Positions 37,234 through 50,863 are shown, numbered from the stretch's first letter. The stretch: DNA of 64,000 nucleotides from Echinometra lucunter (GCA_029962745.1 CM057154.1:29919763-29983762), one strand, 5' to 3'. A program made the numbers and translations. Notes: generated by a model from the letters alone, not told the origin.

Positions 37234-40200
37234 TCCGCTATTCAGCTCTCCTTCTCTCCCTCTCCCTCTTCACACACACCCACACACACACACACTCTCT
37301 CTCTCTCTCTTCCCCCTTTCTCTCTGCACCCGGCGCCCAATCTGTACTGCACAACATGTCCCAGCAGGGTCTACGCATTTGAGGGGGGGGGGGGGTGCAC
37401 CGAGTGGAAAAGTGTGTGCGGGTGGGGTGTGTGTGTAATATCATTTCTGTCATGTTAAAACTATGGTGGCCCTGAAGTACGCTCGACAACAGGTCATGTG
37501 GGACGTCAATTGCGCATCCCGGGTCCTGAATTTCGCATCCCATGCATGTCCTGAATTTCGCATCCCGGGTCCTGAACTTCGCGTCATGGGTCATAAATTT
37601 CGCGTCACGGGTCGCGAATTTCGCGACTGGGGCGCAAAGTTGGCCGCGAAATTCACGTCGCACATGACCTGTTGTCGAGCGTACTTCAGGACCACCATAT
37701 AAAACAATGCGTCTTTATGGACGTGAAGCGTTTTTAAATTTGGTGAAACTGACGAATCCTGCTAGGTACCACCCCGTTTTTAAATTTTGCGAGCGAGCCA
37801 AAAATTAAAACTTTATTTGCAATGAAAGACGTCTTATTTTGTTATCAAAATATACTATCGGATCACTGTAGGCCTATATATCTCAATTATATTTCTGGTC
37901 ACCTCTCTGCCAATGACTCTGTTTTGGCACGTCCCTATTGTTTGCTGTCCGAAACCAACCTGTTTCTAAATATTACGAGCGAGCAAAGCGAGCAAGGAAA
38001 TACACACTCTTTCTGATGGTAGTATTCGGTAACCTCACTCAACCAATTCGTTTGCTTCAATTAAACAACGATTAAACAATTATTTAACGGGCGAGCGCAG
38101 CGAGCGAGGAAAAATATACTCTTTTTCATTGTGTAGAAATGTTATTTCGTCAACGAAATACACTTTAGCTCTATAAGATATCAAAATAATCTATTCGATC
38201 ACCTGTGTGCGGAATGTGACTCCATTTTGGTACCTCGCTCACCGTCCAAACCATTCTGTTTGAGCGAGTGAGCAAAGTCAGCGACCCCCATCCCCCTCCC
38301 CCCATATGTATGGATTCGTTAGCAAAATGCAGATGTTTTTGCAATTTTGTGACCCACCTCATTGCCCAAATATTATGATACTTTTCTAATCGCTTCTGAA
38401 ATAGGCTGATTGCCGTGCCAGAAATCATCTGTTTCTAACTTCTACAAGCGAGAGTAGCCAGCTAGCGAACGAAAATGTGGGAATTTTTGGTTTTATCTTA
38501 CGCCATTATTTACCGAAAGTGTATCTATTTTTAGGTAAACTTGCCGCTCAATTTTTCCGAGTGAAGTCCAAATGTTGTTATATTACTAATATTCTATGAA
38601 TGGAAGAATAGTATGACATAATAATGAGACACAACATGCACAAGATGCAAACTCCTGTCATAAGAATAGTAATTATCATCGGCATTCGTTAAGTTATGAT
38701 AGCGAGCGCTTCCTGATTTCCCATTTTACTTTTCCTTAATTGTTTTCCCCCTTTCTTTTCTCTTTCTTTATTTCTTTATTTTTTCTTTTGCCAGCCGAAT
38801 GGGGACACGTGCCCCCCCCCCCCCCCCCGTAGTTGCGCCACTGTGTCCCAATATCTGTTTCATTTTCCTTTACTGCGCTCTCTGCGCCGCTGGAAGTTTC
38901 AATTTTATAAATTTAGTGCATGGATAAATAAATAAACAGAATATCCCCCAAACAGATATAAAAATAATCATCGTTAAGAAGAAACAGTTAACCGTTGTTT
39001 ACCTTGATCAAATTTGGTAAATTTGGCAAAGCTGGTGAATGATTGTCCAGCAAGTGAAGTTAGCAGGACGGTGTTATTCCATGGAGGTTGGTGAACTGAT
39101 TCACCCTTAGATACTTCCACAAAATCCGAGAATTTCGATTGGAAGGACGACGGTATATTCCAGTCGTATACACCGGGGTGGTTGTAGAGCAGCTGGTTTC
39201 CTACATGTATTTAGAAGAAAACAAGCAAAAAGAATCATTAACTGTCGATCGACCGTCATAAGGGGAGCCTGTATACTCTCTAAATTCCTTAGATTGGAAA
39301 TCAATCTTTAAGATTTTGGTTGGGGACCAATCCAAAATTAGATTGAGAAAAAGATTGACTTCTAAATCTATTAGATTGATATTTTCAATCAAATTTTGGA
39401 TTGGTCCCTCATTGCAAAGAGTACATGCCGTATACAAACGAAACAATCTCTGGACAATAATTATCTAATAATATTACCCTAAGACAACTATCCCCTGACA
39501 ATATATGGACATGCAATACCCCGGACAATAATATTATATACCCTTCCTAATAATTAATTAATAAAACAGTTTGCCCAACAGATATACAAAAACGAAATGC
39601 CCAACTTTTTTGCAGTGTAGGAAGAATGAAAATACACCCAACGGGACACTGTAACTCATGCCTAGAAGTAGAAACAGTAGAACATTATATAACACATGCC
39701 AATAAGAAGATTATGTCTCGCCCATCCATGACTAAATAACACGAAAATTTCCCTAAGTACATCCCTAACCAAGTTTGATGTCACAAGAAAGTCTTGCAGG
39801 TAAACTGTAATGTTTGACCTAAAATGACCTTTAACCTTACCATGTGACCTGACGGCAAAATAGCATGAATGTACCCTAGTGCATCTATTACCCAAATTTG
39901 GTTGCTATTGCTTCAACATGTGCCAAGTTATGTGTCATAAGAGAGTCTTGCAGGTAAACTTTAACGTTTGAAATAAAATGACCTCTGAACTTATAATGTG
40001 ACCTCCGATACCTCTATAACATGAAGGTCCCCAAGTACATCTATGACCCAAGTTCAGTTGAAAAGGGAGCAACAGTTGCAAAGTTTTTTGTCATATGAGA
40101 GTCTTGCAGGTAAACTTTAACATTTGACCTCAAATGACCTTCGACCTCACCATATGATCTCCACCAGCACCACAACATGATGTTACCCCTAGTGCATCTA

Positions 40201-43200
40201 TCACCCAAGTTTGGTTGCCATTGGACCAACAGTTGTCAAGTTATGTGTCATAAGAGAGTCTTGCAGGTAAACTTTAACGTATGTAAAAAAGAGTCTTGCA
40301 GGTACTCTATAAAAATGTGACCTCACATGACCTTTGACCTCACTATGTGACCTCCGACAGCACCGCAACATGATGGTACCCCTAGTGCATCTACCACCCA
40401 AGTTTGGTTGCAATAGGACCAGCAGTTGCCAAGTTACGCGACATAAGAGAGTCTTGCAAGTAACTTTAACATTTGTGACAGACGGACGACGGACGGACGA
40501 TGGACGGACGTCATTTGGATCCTTAGTCTCACCTTCACCTCCGGTGGGCAAGACAAAAATGAAAATCGGTCGACAAATAAAGGAAAAGAAGCATTTTTTG
40601 TGGTTTTTTGATAAATTTTGCATCAATTAGCATAGATAATTTTTTAGACAAAATTTCAAAATCCAGTGTACAAGTTAGGTTCAACTTTTGCTCGTTTTGA
40701 CAAGGTTTAGTGCATAAAATTTAAGATGTGTTGAATTCAATGTAGACTTTGTAGCCCTTTTGGGAGACTCTGGGGGCTACCCCGGCCCCGGGGGGCTACG
40801 TTCAGGCTGACGGCTTTTTTTTTTAATGAGATGGATGGTCCAAGTAACTTCAAGGTAAAATGTGGTGACTATTTTAGGAAGTACATGCTCCTGACCTTTG
40901 TTTCACTTAAAGATGAATTAAAGGCCATATTCTAAGTTGGAACCTCATCATAATTATTGTGCCGTCACTTATAGAGTGGGTTGGTGGCTATGAATCTCCA
41001 TTAAATTCTCCCGTGAACACTCGCTCTATAACCTCTTCATTACTAAGTCCACTCCATTTCATGATGAAAATGTATGTTTTCAAAATTTACACGGTTTTGC
41101 TTTCATTACACAACGATCACGATCCCAAAGACTTGAGAGAAATCATCTCAATGTCGATTTTACCTATTACCATATTTATGTATCTCACAGATATCATCGT
41201 ATATGCTAGTAATGTTCGCATAAAAAGGTGCAGCGCTACTAAAAATTTCCTTAGGTTGATTTTTTATAGTATTCTTTGCGATCATGTTCATGCCGCGGAA
41301 TTCTGACTCAAATAATAATGGGGCAGATCTGAAAGCAAAATGAAAAAGGTCCTCAGCTTTTGGGGGCCGGAAGTGCCATTCCCGGGGCCATTTCACTCCA
41401 AATCCCCTGACAAGTAACAACAACAACAGTCGTTTGTGGTGCGGTTTTTTTTTTTCTGTTTTTTTTTTTTTTTCGCCACTGCATAATCAGACAAGACCAG
41501 GACGCCCCCCCCCCCCCCACCCACTGGTTTTCGCCCTTGATGATGTCGATAAAAAGTGAGGAAGTGTTCACACTTACCGACTTCTACGAACTGATCGGCC
41601 TTCATAGAAATACATAACATGGATTGACCGTAAACACATGCACTGCTAGGCCAGATGTAACTATTCTTTGCAAAAGCCGGGAACGCGGGTATGCTATGAA
41701 TCAGCCAAAATCCAGATTCGTTGTCGAATGCAATTACACCTACAAAAAATGGGAGATTGATAAAAAAAGTAAACTTAATGAGAATGAAATAAACCGAACA
41801 TTTTGGAATTTAAACACAGTTAAAATTATCTAAATAAATAGCTCTTAAATCGGCAACGAAGTGTGTAAATAAAATAGATGCATACAATATGAATGCAGTT
41901 TGTCTGATATGCTTTTCTTCATTTGCACTTCTCTTCTGTAATTTTGTTAACCTAGCTTTATTAGCCTCTTTTTCACGTTCCTTTTTTTTTCTGGGGTATA
42001 CTGAAGTAATGATTATCATTACTACTAGTGAAATATAGGTTTCAAAAGAACATATTTAAGTGTTATGCAGATAATCATACAAACTCTTTAGAAACGAAAC
42101 AAAACAAAACAAAGCAAAGCAAAACAAAACAAAATAAAACAAAACAAAACAAACAAATCGGGCTGGCTACTATCTTTGGAATTGATTTAAGCTGCAATAC
42201 ATGTATAACGATAGCGATGTGGATGTGACATGATATGTGAGATTATATGCCTTTTGATTTATTGAGGAAAAAATACACAATGTAAACAGGATGTTAATAC
42301 CTTTCGTATGTCCTCTGACGTCCATCTTTGTTCCGTCTGGATACTCATCGTTATACATCATGTACAGAACATTCTATAGTGGAAATACATAGATCGTATA
42401 TTTATGAAAATGGCATGAANNNNNNNNNNNNNNNNNNNNNNNNNNNNNNNNNNNNNNNNNNNNNNNNNNNNNNNNNNNNNNNNNNNNNNNNNNNNNNNNN
42501 NNNNNNNNNNNNNNNNNNNNNNNNNNNNNNNNNNNNNNNNNNNNNNNNNNNNNNNNNNNNNNNNNNNNNNNNNNNNNNNNNNNNNNNNNNNNNNNNNNNN
42601 NNNNNNNNNNNNNNNNNNNNNNNNNNNNNNNNNNNNNNNNNNNNNNNNNNNNNNNNNNNNNNNNNNNNNNNNNNNNNNNNNNNNNNNNNNNNNNNNNNNN
42701 NNNNNNNNNNNNNNNNNNNNNNNNNNNNNNNNNNNNNNNNNNNNNNNNNNNNNNNNNNNNNNNNNNNNNNNNNNNNNNNNNNNNNNNNNNNNNNNNNNNN
42801 NNNNNNNNNNNNNNNNNNNNNNNNNNNNNNNNNNNNNNNNNNNNNNNNNNNNNNNNNNNNNNNNNNNNNNNNNNNNNNNNNNNNNNNNNNNNNNNNNNNN
42901 NNNNNNNNNNNNNNNNNNNCGGCAGAGAGCATAAGTAGAGCGGGAACTGGCAGCGAAAAAAGATCGGAGCTTTCGCGCTTTGCGCGGGAGGGTCCCGCAC
43001 CCTCCCCCCTAGGGAGCACTACCGTCCTCCTAAAATGAAATCCTAGTTGCGCCGCAGAAGATAGACTTAATTACCGACAACTAACAATTCAAAAAACGTC
43101 GGAGCTTCCGGGCTTCGCGCGGGAGGGGGGAAATTCCCCCTACCTGCACCCTCCCCTCTGGGAGCCCTACATTGGCGTAAATTCCGGGGGTGGGGGATCT

Positions 43201-46200
43201 ATCACCCCCACTTGGGAGAGAGGGGGAATTGTGTGTACAAATTTCCCCCCATGCAGACACAATTTTTAGGGAAGAAAATATATTTTAATTATCAGTTAGT
43301 AAAAATTCTGAATATCTATCATAAACAACCATCATATTTTAGAATTTCCATTTGAAAATGCTATTGAAAACAAAAAAAGTGGTTATTTTTGGCTCGCTTG
43401 CTTCGCTCGCTCATCAAAATCTTAGGATTTCCATCCGAAAATGTGATCAAAATCGGAAAAGTGGTTATTTCCTGCTCGCTCGCAAAATAGATATCAAAAT
43501 GTGTGTGAGAGGGGAAAAATCGTTTAAAAAGTTGTTCATCCCCCACTCCTTTAACTGGATTTACGCCGGTGGAGCACTACCGTCCTCCTAAAATTCAGTC
43601 CTAGCTACGCCACAGATTCTAGACATAGACTAGTTACCGGGAAATTTTGGGCTCTGCCCCCCCCCCCCCCCCCCGATAACAGCTACCTGTTACGCCCCTG
43701 ATTTTTTCCGCTCCTCCTGCTCCTCCTCCCAGGCCTCCGGGAGCCGGGGGTGCTGCAGCACTCCTGACCATTTTGGAATAGGGGGCATAGCACGTACCCC
43801 CGACAAAAATAAAATTTTGATGGCGCGGAAGCACCCCCCCCCCCCCCGCACACACACTTTTATGATACTGGTACATGAACTGGATAGTGAACAAGAGATG
43901 ATTATTTTAATTTTAAATTTTACATTAGAAATCATACATTAAAATAACTTTGCAAAATGGCGAATATTGATAAAAATGTAACTGCTTGTCATAGGATAGA
44001 GAGAGAAATAGAAAGAGACGACTATAAAGACAGATAGTGAGGGAGGGAGGGGGGAGAGAGAGAGAGAAAGACAAGATAGGAATTGGCAGATACATAGAGA
44101 AATATAGAATCGGAGGCGCATGATAAGATACTTTATGACTTCATGAAACCAGAAAGTTAGAACCTAATCAAATAACTCTGATAACCACCGTTTCCACTGT
44201 TTACATTCATTTAAGATTCATTTCATAACAGTAAAAATATGGTTTACAACTGAATTAATTAATGCTTGTAATTCTTATTTCAACTTGACGAATTACATGG
44301 AATGGCGATTTATCAATCTATCAAGGAAAGGCAGAGCACTGCTTCTAAACGTGTCAGTTCTACAATTGAATGGACCAAAAGAAGAAGAAGAACAAGGAGA
44401 AGAACAAGAGGAAGAAGGAGAAGCTCGAAGAAGAATGACAAAGAAAAGAGGAAGAAAAAAAAGATGAAGAAAAAGAAGCATTGATAAGTAAGATAATAGC
44501 AACAAATCATTAGATCAAAATAATGGTTATAAACAAATTTGTTTGGGGGGAATGAAGATAGTGACAAAATTCATTGGACCAAATGGCAATCAATAAACAA
44601 AATGACATTGATAAGTGAAGATACTTGAAGTTGCAAAATTCTTTGGACCAAATGGCAATATACAAAATTTACACTGTCATGTGAAGATGCTAGTAGTGGC
44701 AAAATTAACTGAACAAAATGGTAATGAGCAAATTTTCACCGAGATGTGAAGATAGAGGCAAAGATCATTGGACCAAATGGCAATGAACAAATAAGATACT
44801 GGTTGTGGCAAAAATCATTGGACCAAATGGCAGTAAATTTGCTCCATTGATTTTTGCAACTATCTACACTTCTAAATAAAATTTTTCTTATTGTCATTTT
44901 GGTCTAATGTTTTTGCCACCACTAATATCTTCACATCTCAGTGTAAATTTGCTTATTGGCATTTGGTCCAATGATTGTTTATTGCGATTTGGTCAAATTT
45001 TTTTTTTGCAATTTTCTTCACTTCTAAATGTAAATTTGTTTGTTGCCGTTATCCAACAAAATTTTCCTCTGCTATAGTATCTGCACTTCTCAAAGCAAAT
45101 TTGTTTATTGCCATTTCGAAGATCACTAATGGGTTGGAAGGGAAGAAGCAGAAAAAGAAGGAGAAGAAGGAAGAAGGAAGAAGAAGAAGAAGAAGAAGAA
45201 GAAGAAGAAGAAGAAGAAGAAGAAGAAGAAGAAGAAGAAGAAGAAGAAGAAGAAAAGATAATCAATATAGAAATGATTTCATCATGGAAAGTTTTCGTAT
45301 TACGATCTGGTTACAGAAAGATTGAGAGAAAGCGGTTGTCCTACTAAAGCACTGGCGTACTAGCTGGTGGGGGGTTTTGAGGGGCTCACTGCTCCCCCCC
45401 CCCCCCTCTCCCCCCTGGAAAAAAATCACGACCATTTTTTTTTTTGGTCGATTTTTTGGTCGATATTGTTTGCATCTCTTCAACATTATCAAATAGTTAT
45501 TTTTTTTTCTTGAATATCTAGCCGATATTACCGTTTTATTAAATTCCGTTATTCTTAATTTTGCTAGAGAACCCTCTTTTTTCTGTTTGTCAGCAACCGG
45601 ACCCCTTTTTGAAAGTGCAGTCCTTTGAAAATATTTGATGCTATCATCATGCCATTGTATAGGTAAAATATTTCATGCGTGAATAACTACATGTATATCA
45701 GTCACAACACAACTGAATAATCATTCCTAATGGGGAGTTTGAAAATCTTTCTTTGCAGATATGATCTCGGAGATGAAAGCCGCCAAATTGTAATTGATGC
45801 CACGGTCATGACGGTAGTCACCTAGGTTTTAGATGAAGGTAAATGGTTGTATAAGCCATGCGCGGATTGAGGGGGGTGCCCACCCGTAAAAAGCCCCCCC
45901 CCCCCCCACAAATCCACCTCTTTGAACATACAGTTGTGGTTATTTACTAGTATATTTGTGAATGTTCATCGTATTTCTTTTTGTGCCTCCCCCTATTAAT
46001 TTAGAAAATCCTGGATCCGCCTCGATCTGTCATTGTTGGTACCCATGCGTGTCTAAAAAACCGTCCAAAATGGTCGGATTTCCGACCCAAGGCGTCGACG
46101 ACGTCTTTGGGAAAGGGGTCTTTTGCAGTCTTACATTTGATGTTTTTGAGAAATACGGTTACAATTTAGCTGGTTCTCAGATCTTTTTTTTTTTATTTGT

Positions 46201-49200
46201 TGTTTTTTTTTTGTTTTGTTTATTTGTTTATGTTTTGTTTTTTGTTTTTTGTTGTTTTCTTGTTGTTGTTGTTGTTGTTTTTTTTTTTTTTACATTGACG
46301 GCTGTGAGGTACCCCAACCTCAGCAAACAGGAATCTGGATTAATTCATGTTTCTTCATTCAAGTGTAGATTTTAAGTATTTTACAGCATCTATGTCCATG
46401 TATACACCCTTCAGGCGAGGGGTACATTTTAAGGTTTTCCCGCCCATCTTCGTAAATTTGTCATCGGAATAAAAGATATTTTCGTTCAGTTTCACGCGAA
46501 ATTGATTCACAGTGTGGATCAACATTTAAAAGGCAAATATTATCGTTCAATTTGATTTTTTTAGCATGCGATATACTATTGTTAGAATACAAAAGTGCAG
46601 AAAGATAATTCAATTTAATTATCTGTGTAAACAACATTCAAATTCGTGTAAACAGCTTTCCAATTCGCGCAGGACATGACGTGGGAAGAATCTTGGCATA
46701 CAATTTCATGAATAGGCATACAGGTTTGACATTATTTTGTGCAGTGTTTTTTAATATGGTAATGAGTCAATGTGTGTTTCTGCTTATATGAAAATTATGA
46801 ATGTAGAAAAGAACAAGATTGAGATTCATTAGCATTTAGCAGATGGGAAAAAAAGAAATATGAAAGAAACCCTCACACAAATGTGCAAATAAAAATCACA
46901 ACTAAATAATCCATGACCATGCTTGACAGGTATTTTATACTGAATTGTATGCAAAGATAAAGAATAAGACCACAGAAGAATAAAAGAATAATGACATAAA
47001 CTGAAAAAAGAAAGAAATGTGAATGTCAAATATGTAATGACAGAAAATAGATAAAGAATTAAAGAGAATAAAAATGAAAGTGAAAAAGAGACAGAGACCA
47101 CTTACGTTGTTCTAATTGAATGGCGTAAGTGCGAAAGTGATTGCCTAAAGATGAAAATGAAACCGCAATTCAGCAAGGAATTTCTTCTTCCTCTCAGACT
47201 TGGCAAAATGTTTAAAAAAAGAATTGAACGCAAAAAGTGTTAAAGTGAAGCACTGGAAAACCGATGGACTATGAATTGCTTAAATTTGAATGCTTGATCA
47301 TGAAATTGAATGCTGTTTTGACGAATTCGGCCGGGAAAACCTATAAAACACTGTGCCATACCAATTATACCAATGACATTTAGAGGTACGTACTCTGTCT
47401 TACACCATTCACGTCGTTAAAGTATATTTTACATTGCCCTATGTCATTTACGCAATTTAGGGGTATATTTTACACAATCTTACGCCACATACACTGTACA
47501 AAATATTGGGTAAAATTTTAACCAGCACGAGGGTAATTATTATGTCCAACCAACTTTGGCCAATATTTTTACCAAATGCGGGAAGCATATTGTCCATTTA
47601 GGGTAAAAATAAGCAGTAATTACTTTAGAATGAGCAAAATTTCCATCAAATTGGATAAAAAGAAATGCCCAAAGAAATGCCCAACGTTGGTTGGACACAT
47701 AATTACCCTCATGGCACATTTTTACCCAATATTTTTTCAGAGCGCTACACTCTCAGAACACTGGGTAAAATTTCATTGGGTATAAATTCATTGGTTATAA
47801 ATCGCCCAATGTTGGGCGTATTGGGCATATTAGCTTTAATACGTGGTTGGTTAAAAACGTCTTACTTTTCAGGTTGGGTGAAATGCAGATTGGGTATAAT
47901 TAAATCACAACATTGGTTAAAACATTAAGATTTTAACCAACCTTATAAGATATAACCCTTTCCCCCACCGATCGGCTTGTGTCTTTTTTTTTTTTCATCA
48001 CGACCGCCGACATTCCGTATTGCGTAATATCGGTAATTTTCATGCTCCTCCACAAAAATTTACCACCGCAGTTTCAAAGGTTCCTCGCGTGTAAGGCCGT
48101 ATCTCACCAACGGAGACATCTCCGCGACATCTCAGAGACTTATCAGTCGCTGCAGTCGCGGAGACGGCTCCAACATAAAAATGGTTTCGCTCTTACCAAG
48201 GAGACGTCTCTGCGACAAGTTTCAAAATAATTATGATGGAGCGTTTGCAGGATCATGCACCTGTCTTGGACCAGGAGGAATGTCAGCAAGCGTTCAGTCA
48301 CATGGTTTCTAAAGTGGGTCAAACATCGTCAAGTAGAGTCGCGGAGACGTCTCCACAATCTCACCAGTCCCCGCATCAGTCTTTCTGGTCTCCTGCAGGT
48401 CTCCGCGATGTCTCTGAGACGTCTCTGAGACGTCGCGGAGACATCGCGGAGACGTCTCAGCAGTCGCCGATAATTATAATTAGTCTCCGCGAGACGTTTC
48501 GTAGACGTCGCGGAGACTTCGCGGAGACATGTTCCAATTTCTTGCGACTCCTCGAAGACTCCGTCATTTTCAGGATACGTCTCGGAGACGTCGCGGAGAC
48601 GTCTCTGCAGCTAGCAAAATCTGGAGTCGCAAACTAGTCGCGAACTAGTTTCAAGCCCAGTGAAATACCCCCCTTGAGCCTATTACTGAAGCATCTTTAT
48701 TTGCGCTACTAAAACAGAGGCTTTTGATCATAATTATTTCAAAGCATATTTTCAAAAATGATTTGAAGGAGTGGACACTGGTGGACACATTTAGGAAGAT
48801 GATTATTATTTTGATAAACAGACATTGAACGCAGTTATTAATGTAGATTACACTGAGAATAAACGACCGCAGATTGGATCGGATAGGACTTTGAATTTCG
48901 GACTGGGAGAATTACCTTGCCATAACGAAATCTTGTTGTATCCGTGCTCGTTATAACGGGAGTAGACTATACAACCATGGCATTACACTAGTAATGGGTA
49001 TAAGGATCCTGGATTAACCAATAATTGGTTAAATATTCAACCAACCTTTGCTTTAAATTGATTAAAATGAATTGCCCAACCATTTTGGTTTAACCAGCTA
49101 ATGGTTAAAAATTTGCCCAACATTAACCAACGGTTGGTTAAGACATTGAACCAACCATTGGGTATGAGCAGCCTTGATTAACCAATAATTAGTTAAATAT

Positions 49201-50762
49201 TTAGCAAGAGTTCCATATGAACCCCCACTAAAAGTGAAAAAATATATAAGGATATGACTTGGAATGATAGGTCTAATCATAATATCAAATAGTGAACATG
49301 GGAAAATGCTATAAATATCAAAATATTGGTTTATTCCGTCAGAATTGAAAGCTTACCCGTAAACCGTGCATTTCACATTGACATCGATTTATTTATTCAG
49401 AAAAATAAGAGCAATGCATCCTGGGACTCTGGGAGTTAGACTAATCCCGACTTCTGGCTTATAATCATTATGAGACCCTTCACTTTCAGCGATTTCTCGC
49501 TAGCGCAATAGGTAGTGCGTCGGTCTTGAGAGGTGGCAGTCCCGGGTTCGAGTCATGTCGTCAGGCATGGTAAGTCCAGAAAAAACATAGAGTTAAGAAG
49601 AAAAAAGTGGAATATACGGTGTCTCTGAACTTCAATTTTTTTAGCGGTGGTGGGGTGGGGGGGGGGGGGGGGGCTGGGGTACATATGGAACTCTTTTCAA
49701 ATATTTAACCAACCTTTGGGTAAAATTGATTAAAATAAATTACCCAACCATTATGGTTTAACCAATTAATGGTTAAAAATTTGCCCAACATAATTACCCA
49801 ACTAGTTGGGTAAAATGATATGAACCAACAGTTGGTTAAGATATTTAACCAACCACTACTTAAACTGTTAACCAACCTTAGTTGGTTAAAGTTTAATCAA
49901 CTATTGGGCTGTCCCCTTGTGAATACATGGTTGGTTAAAATTTGAACCAATTTGCAAAATTTCTTAGAGTGTAGGGTTAAAATTTGACACCAATTAAGTG
50001 GCAGGAGAGGGTCCCCCTCCCACTGCTTAGGCGTTTCGCCCCCTGGTAGGCTGGCACATATCCTACAAGCCCCCAGTAAGGCCAGTACCCCCCCCCCCCC
50101 CCCCCCGCCCAAACAAAAAGAAATGTTTTTGCTCTATAGAACCGCGCCTGGGTATAATACCATATCTTTCAAATGATTTATAAATCATTTTCACCACACA
50201 TCTCGCGAACGCTTCGACTGATTCAGTGGTGAAGAAAGGGGTTGATTTAAAACAATTCACACTAATCCCACTTTTTTCAGAGGTTTTTAAGGCCGATATA
50301 ATATATCCATCCGCTTTCCTTTTTGAAAAAAAATCATCAGCATGGAAATCAGATTAAAGAATAAAGTATTTAAGCGAGAGAGGGGAGAAGGAGGATAAGA
50401 GATGCTGCAGAGCTCCAAACAGATACCTTCTGTGAAGATTAATGAATGTATGCACAATACTTTATAATCATAATAGTCGTTAACATCAATAATGAAATGA
50501 GTTTGATAGGTCGGTACTTGAAGGAATGATCTCAGAGTATGTACAACAGTGAATAACAATTATCATGCCGGTTAGTAGAATAATTGGTACAAGTACCGTA
50601 CATGTTCTAATTATTCTGTATAATGAGATAAGTTCTTGAAACGATCACTTACCAATCGACAGCATTACCATTTGTATCCTTACAAGACAGCTCACATGAA
50701 ACTCGACACACGGATAACATGAAGATGAACAGATTCCTCATCATATATGTTTTCAGCGCCAT
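35846..50762 (-). CDS. DNase II-like endonuclease, copy B (exon 2 in assembly gap)
   Basis: Minus-strand exons are 50762-50653, [exon 2 missing in N gap], 42373-42301, 41739-41578, 39200-39003, 37003-36777 and 35977-35846. Lengths, phases and GT/AG borders equal those of copy A, so with a 184-nt exon 2 it would also be 361 aa. Both HxK motifs (HTK in exon 3, DHSKW in exon 6) and the RGGGT signature are intact, and no stop is seen in visible exons. In exons 1 and 3-6 I count 11 base differences from copy A, nine of them amino-acid-changing, and five of those fall in consecutive codons of exon 3. Exon 7 resembles copy C in starting with Gly instead of Arg. The stop is TAG instead of TAA. Confidence 0.85.
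37464..37697. mobile_element. TA-flanked MITE with internal GAATTTCGC repeats, unit B
   Basis: Essentially identical to the element at 21,215-21,448 and at the same intronic position, with the same TA flanks. It was therefore present before A and B separated and moved with the duplicated segment. Confidence 0.75.
39720..40562. repeat. ~155-160 bp tandem repeat with GGACGGACG tail, unit B
   Basis: Counterpart of 23,470-24,155 with one additional, more diverged unit (about 39,950-40,105, containing 'tttgaaataaaatgacctct'). Otherwise nearly identical to the array in unit A. Confidence 0.75.
42420..42919. other. Assembly gap of exactly 500 N
   Basis: The flanks correspond to about 26,008 and 27,550 of unit A, where the interval is about 1.5 kb. 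The round size suggests an arbitrary gap length. The gap hides exon 2 of DNase copy B and the GT microsatellite, which is a likely cause of the assembly break. Confidence 0.9.
42920..43690. repeat. Nested dispersed repeats with poly-C blocks, unit B intron 1
   Basis: Counterpart of about 27,550-28,400 in unit A. One internal segment (about 28,075-28,150 of A, a second 'ggctcgcttg' unit) is missing here. Confidence 0.6.
44505..45125. mobile_element. Foldback element of ~60-bp units, unit B
   Basis: Counterpart of 29,220-29,900, with the same switch of unit orientation near 44,850 and a small deletion in the right half around 44,975. Confidence 0.65.
45175..45255. repeat. (GAA)n microsatellite, unit B
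   Basis: A pure GAA run, clearly longer than its counterpart in unit A. Frames through it give poly-Glu, poly-Lys, poly-Arg or poly-Ser and are not genes. Confidence 0.85.
47490..47960. repeat. TTGGGTAAAATT/AACCAAC self-complementary repeats, unit B
   Basis: Short words 'attgggtaaaattt', 'ttggttggacacataatta' and 'aacattggttaaaac' occur in both orientations. It forms the left part of the ~2-kb block that unit A lacks. Confidence 0.55.
48091..48665. repeat. GAGACGTCTC/CGCGGAGAC palindromic block, unit B only
   Basis: The words 'gagacgtctc', 'gtcgcggagac' and 'ctccgcga' recur more than twenty times in both orientations over about 550 bases, making the block strongly self-complementary. The outer edges 'gtatctcacc' (48,099) and, reversed, 'gtatttcactgggct' (near 48,668) look like weak inverted ends. 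Two overlapping open frames (to 48,230 and 48,233-48,637) follow the repeat and show no recognised domain. Probably a foldback-type transposon fragment. Confidence 0.5.
49010..49205. repeat. AACCAAC/GTTGGTTAA self-complementary repeat, second block in unit B
   Basis: Same word set as 32,464-32,745 ('attaaccaacggttggttaa', 'taaccaataattggttaaat'). It forms the right part of the B-specific ~2-kb block. Confidence 0.55.
49489..49567 (+). repeat. tRNA-like sequence (probable SINE head), unit B
   Basis: Differs from 32,266-32,344 at only a couple of positions. A-box and B-box words are intact (here the B box is GGGTTCGAGTCA). The downstream sequence is shared too. Confidence 0.55.
49695..49975. 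repeat. AACCAAC/GTTGGTTAA self-complementary repeat, third block in unit B
   Basis: Direct counterpart of the unit A block at 32,464-32,745, following the tRNA-like sequence and a poly-G run (49,659-49,673). Confidence 0.6.
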
Positions 50763-50863
50763 AGCAGAGTTGGTGTTTTCCCCCTCTCTTCCTTATTGAG
50801 TTGTAATAACAAAAAAGAGAATATTTTCGAACAATACGCTCGACAAAATAGAATAATATACAC

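Noticed and set aside
44993..45347. Poly-Ser, poly-Arg and poly-Glu open frames
   Set aside because: These come from the GAA/TTC microsatellite.
48091..48665. CRISPR-like array of regularly spaced GAGACGTC repeats
   Set aside because: The DNA is eukaryotic, spacing is irregular, words occur in both orientations, and there are no uniform spacers.
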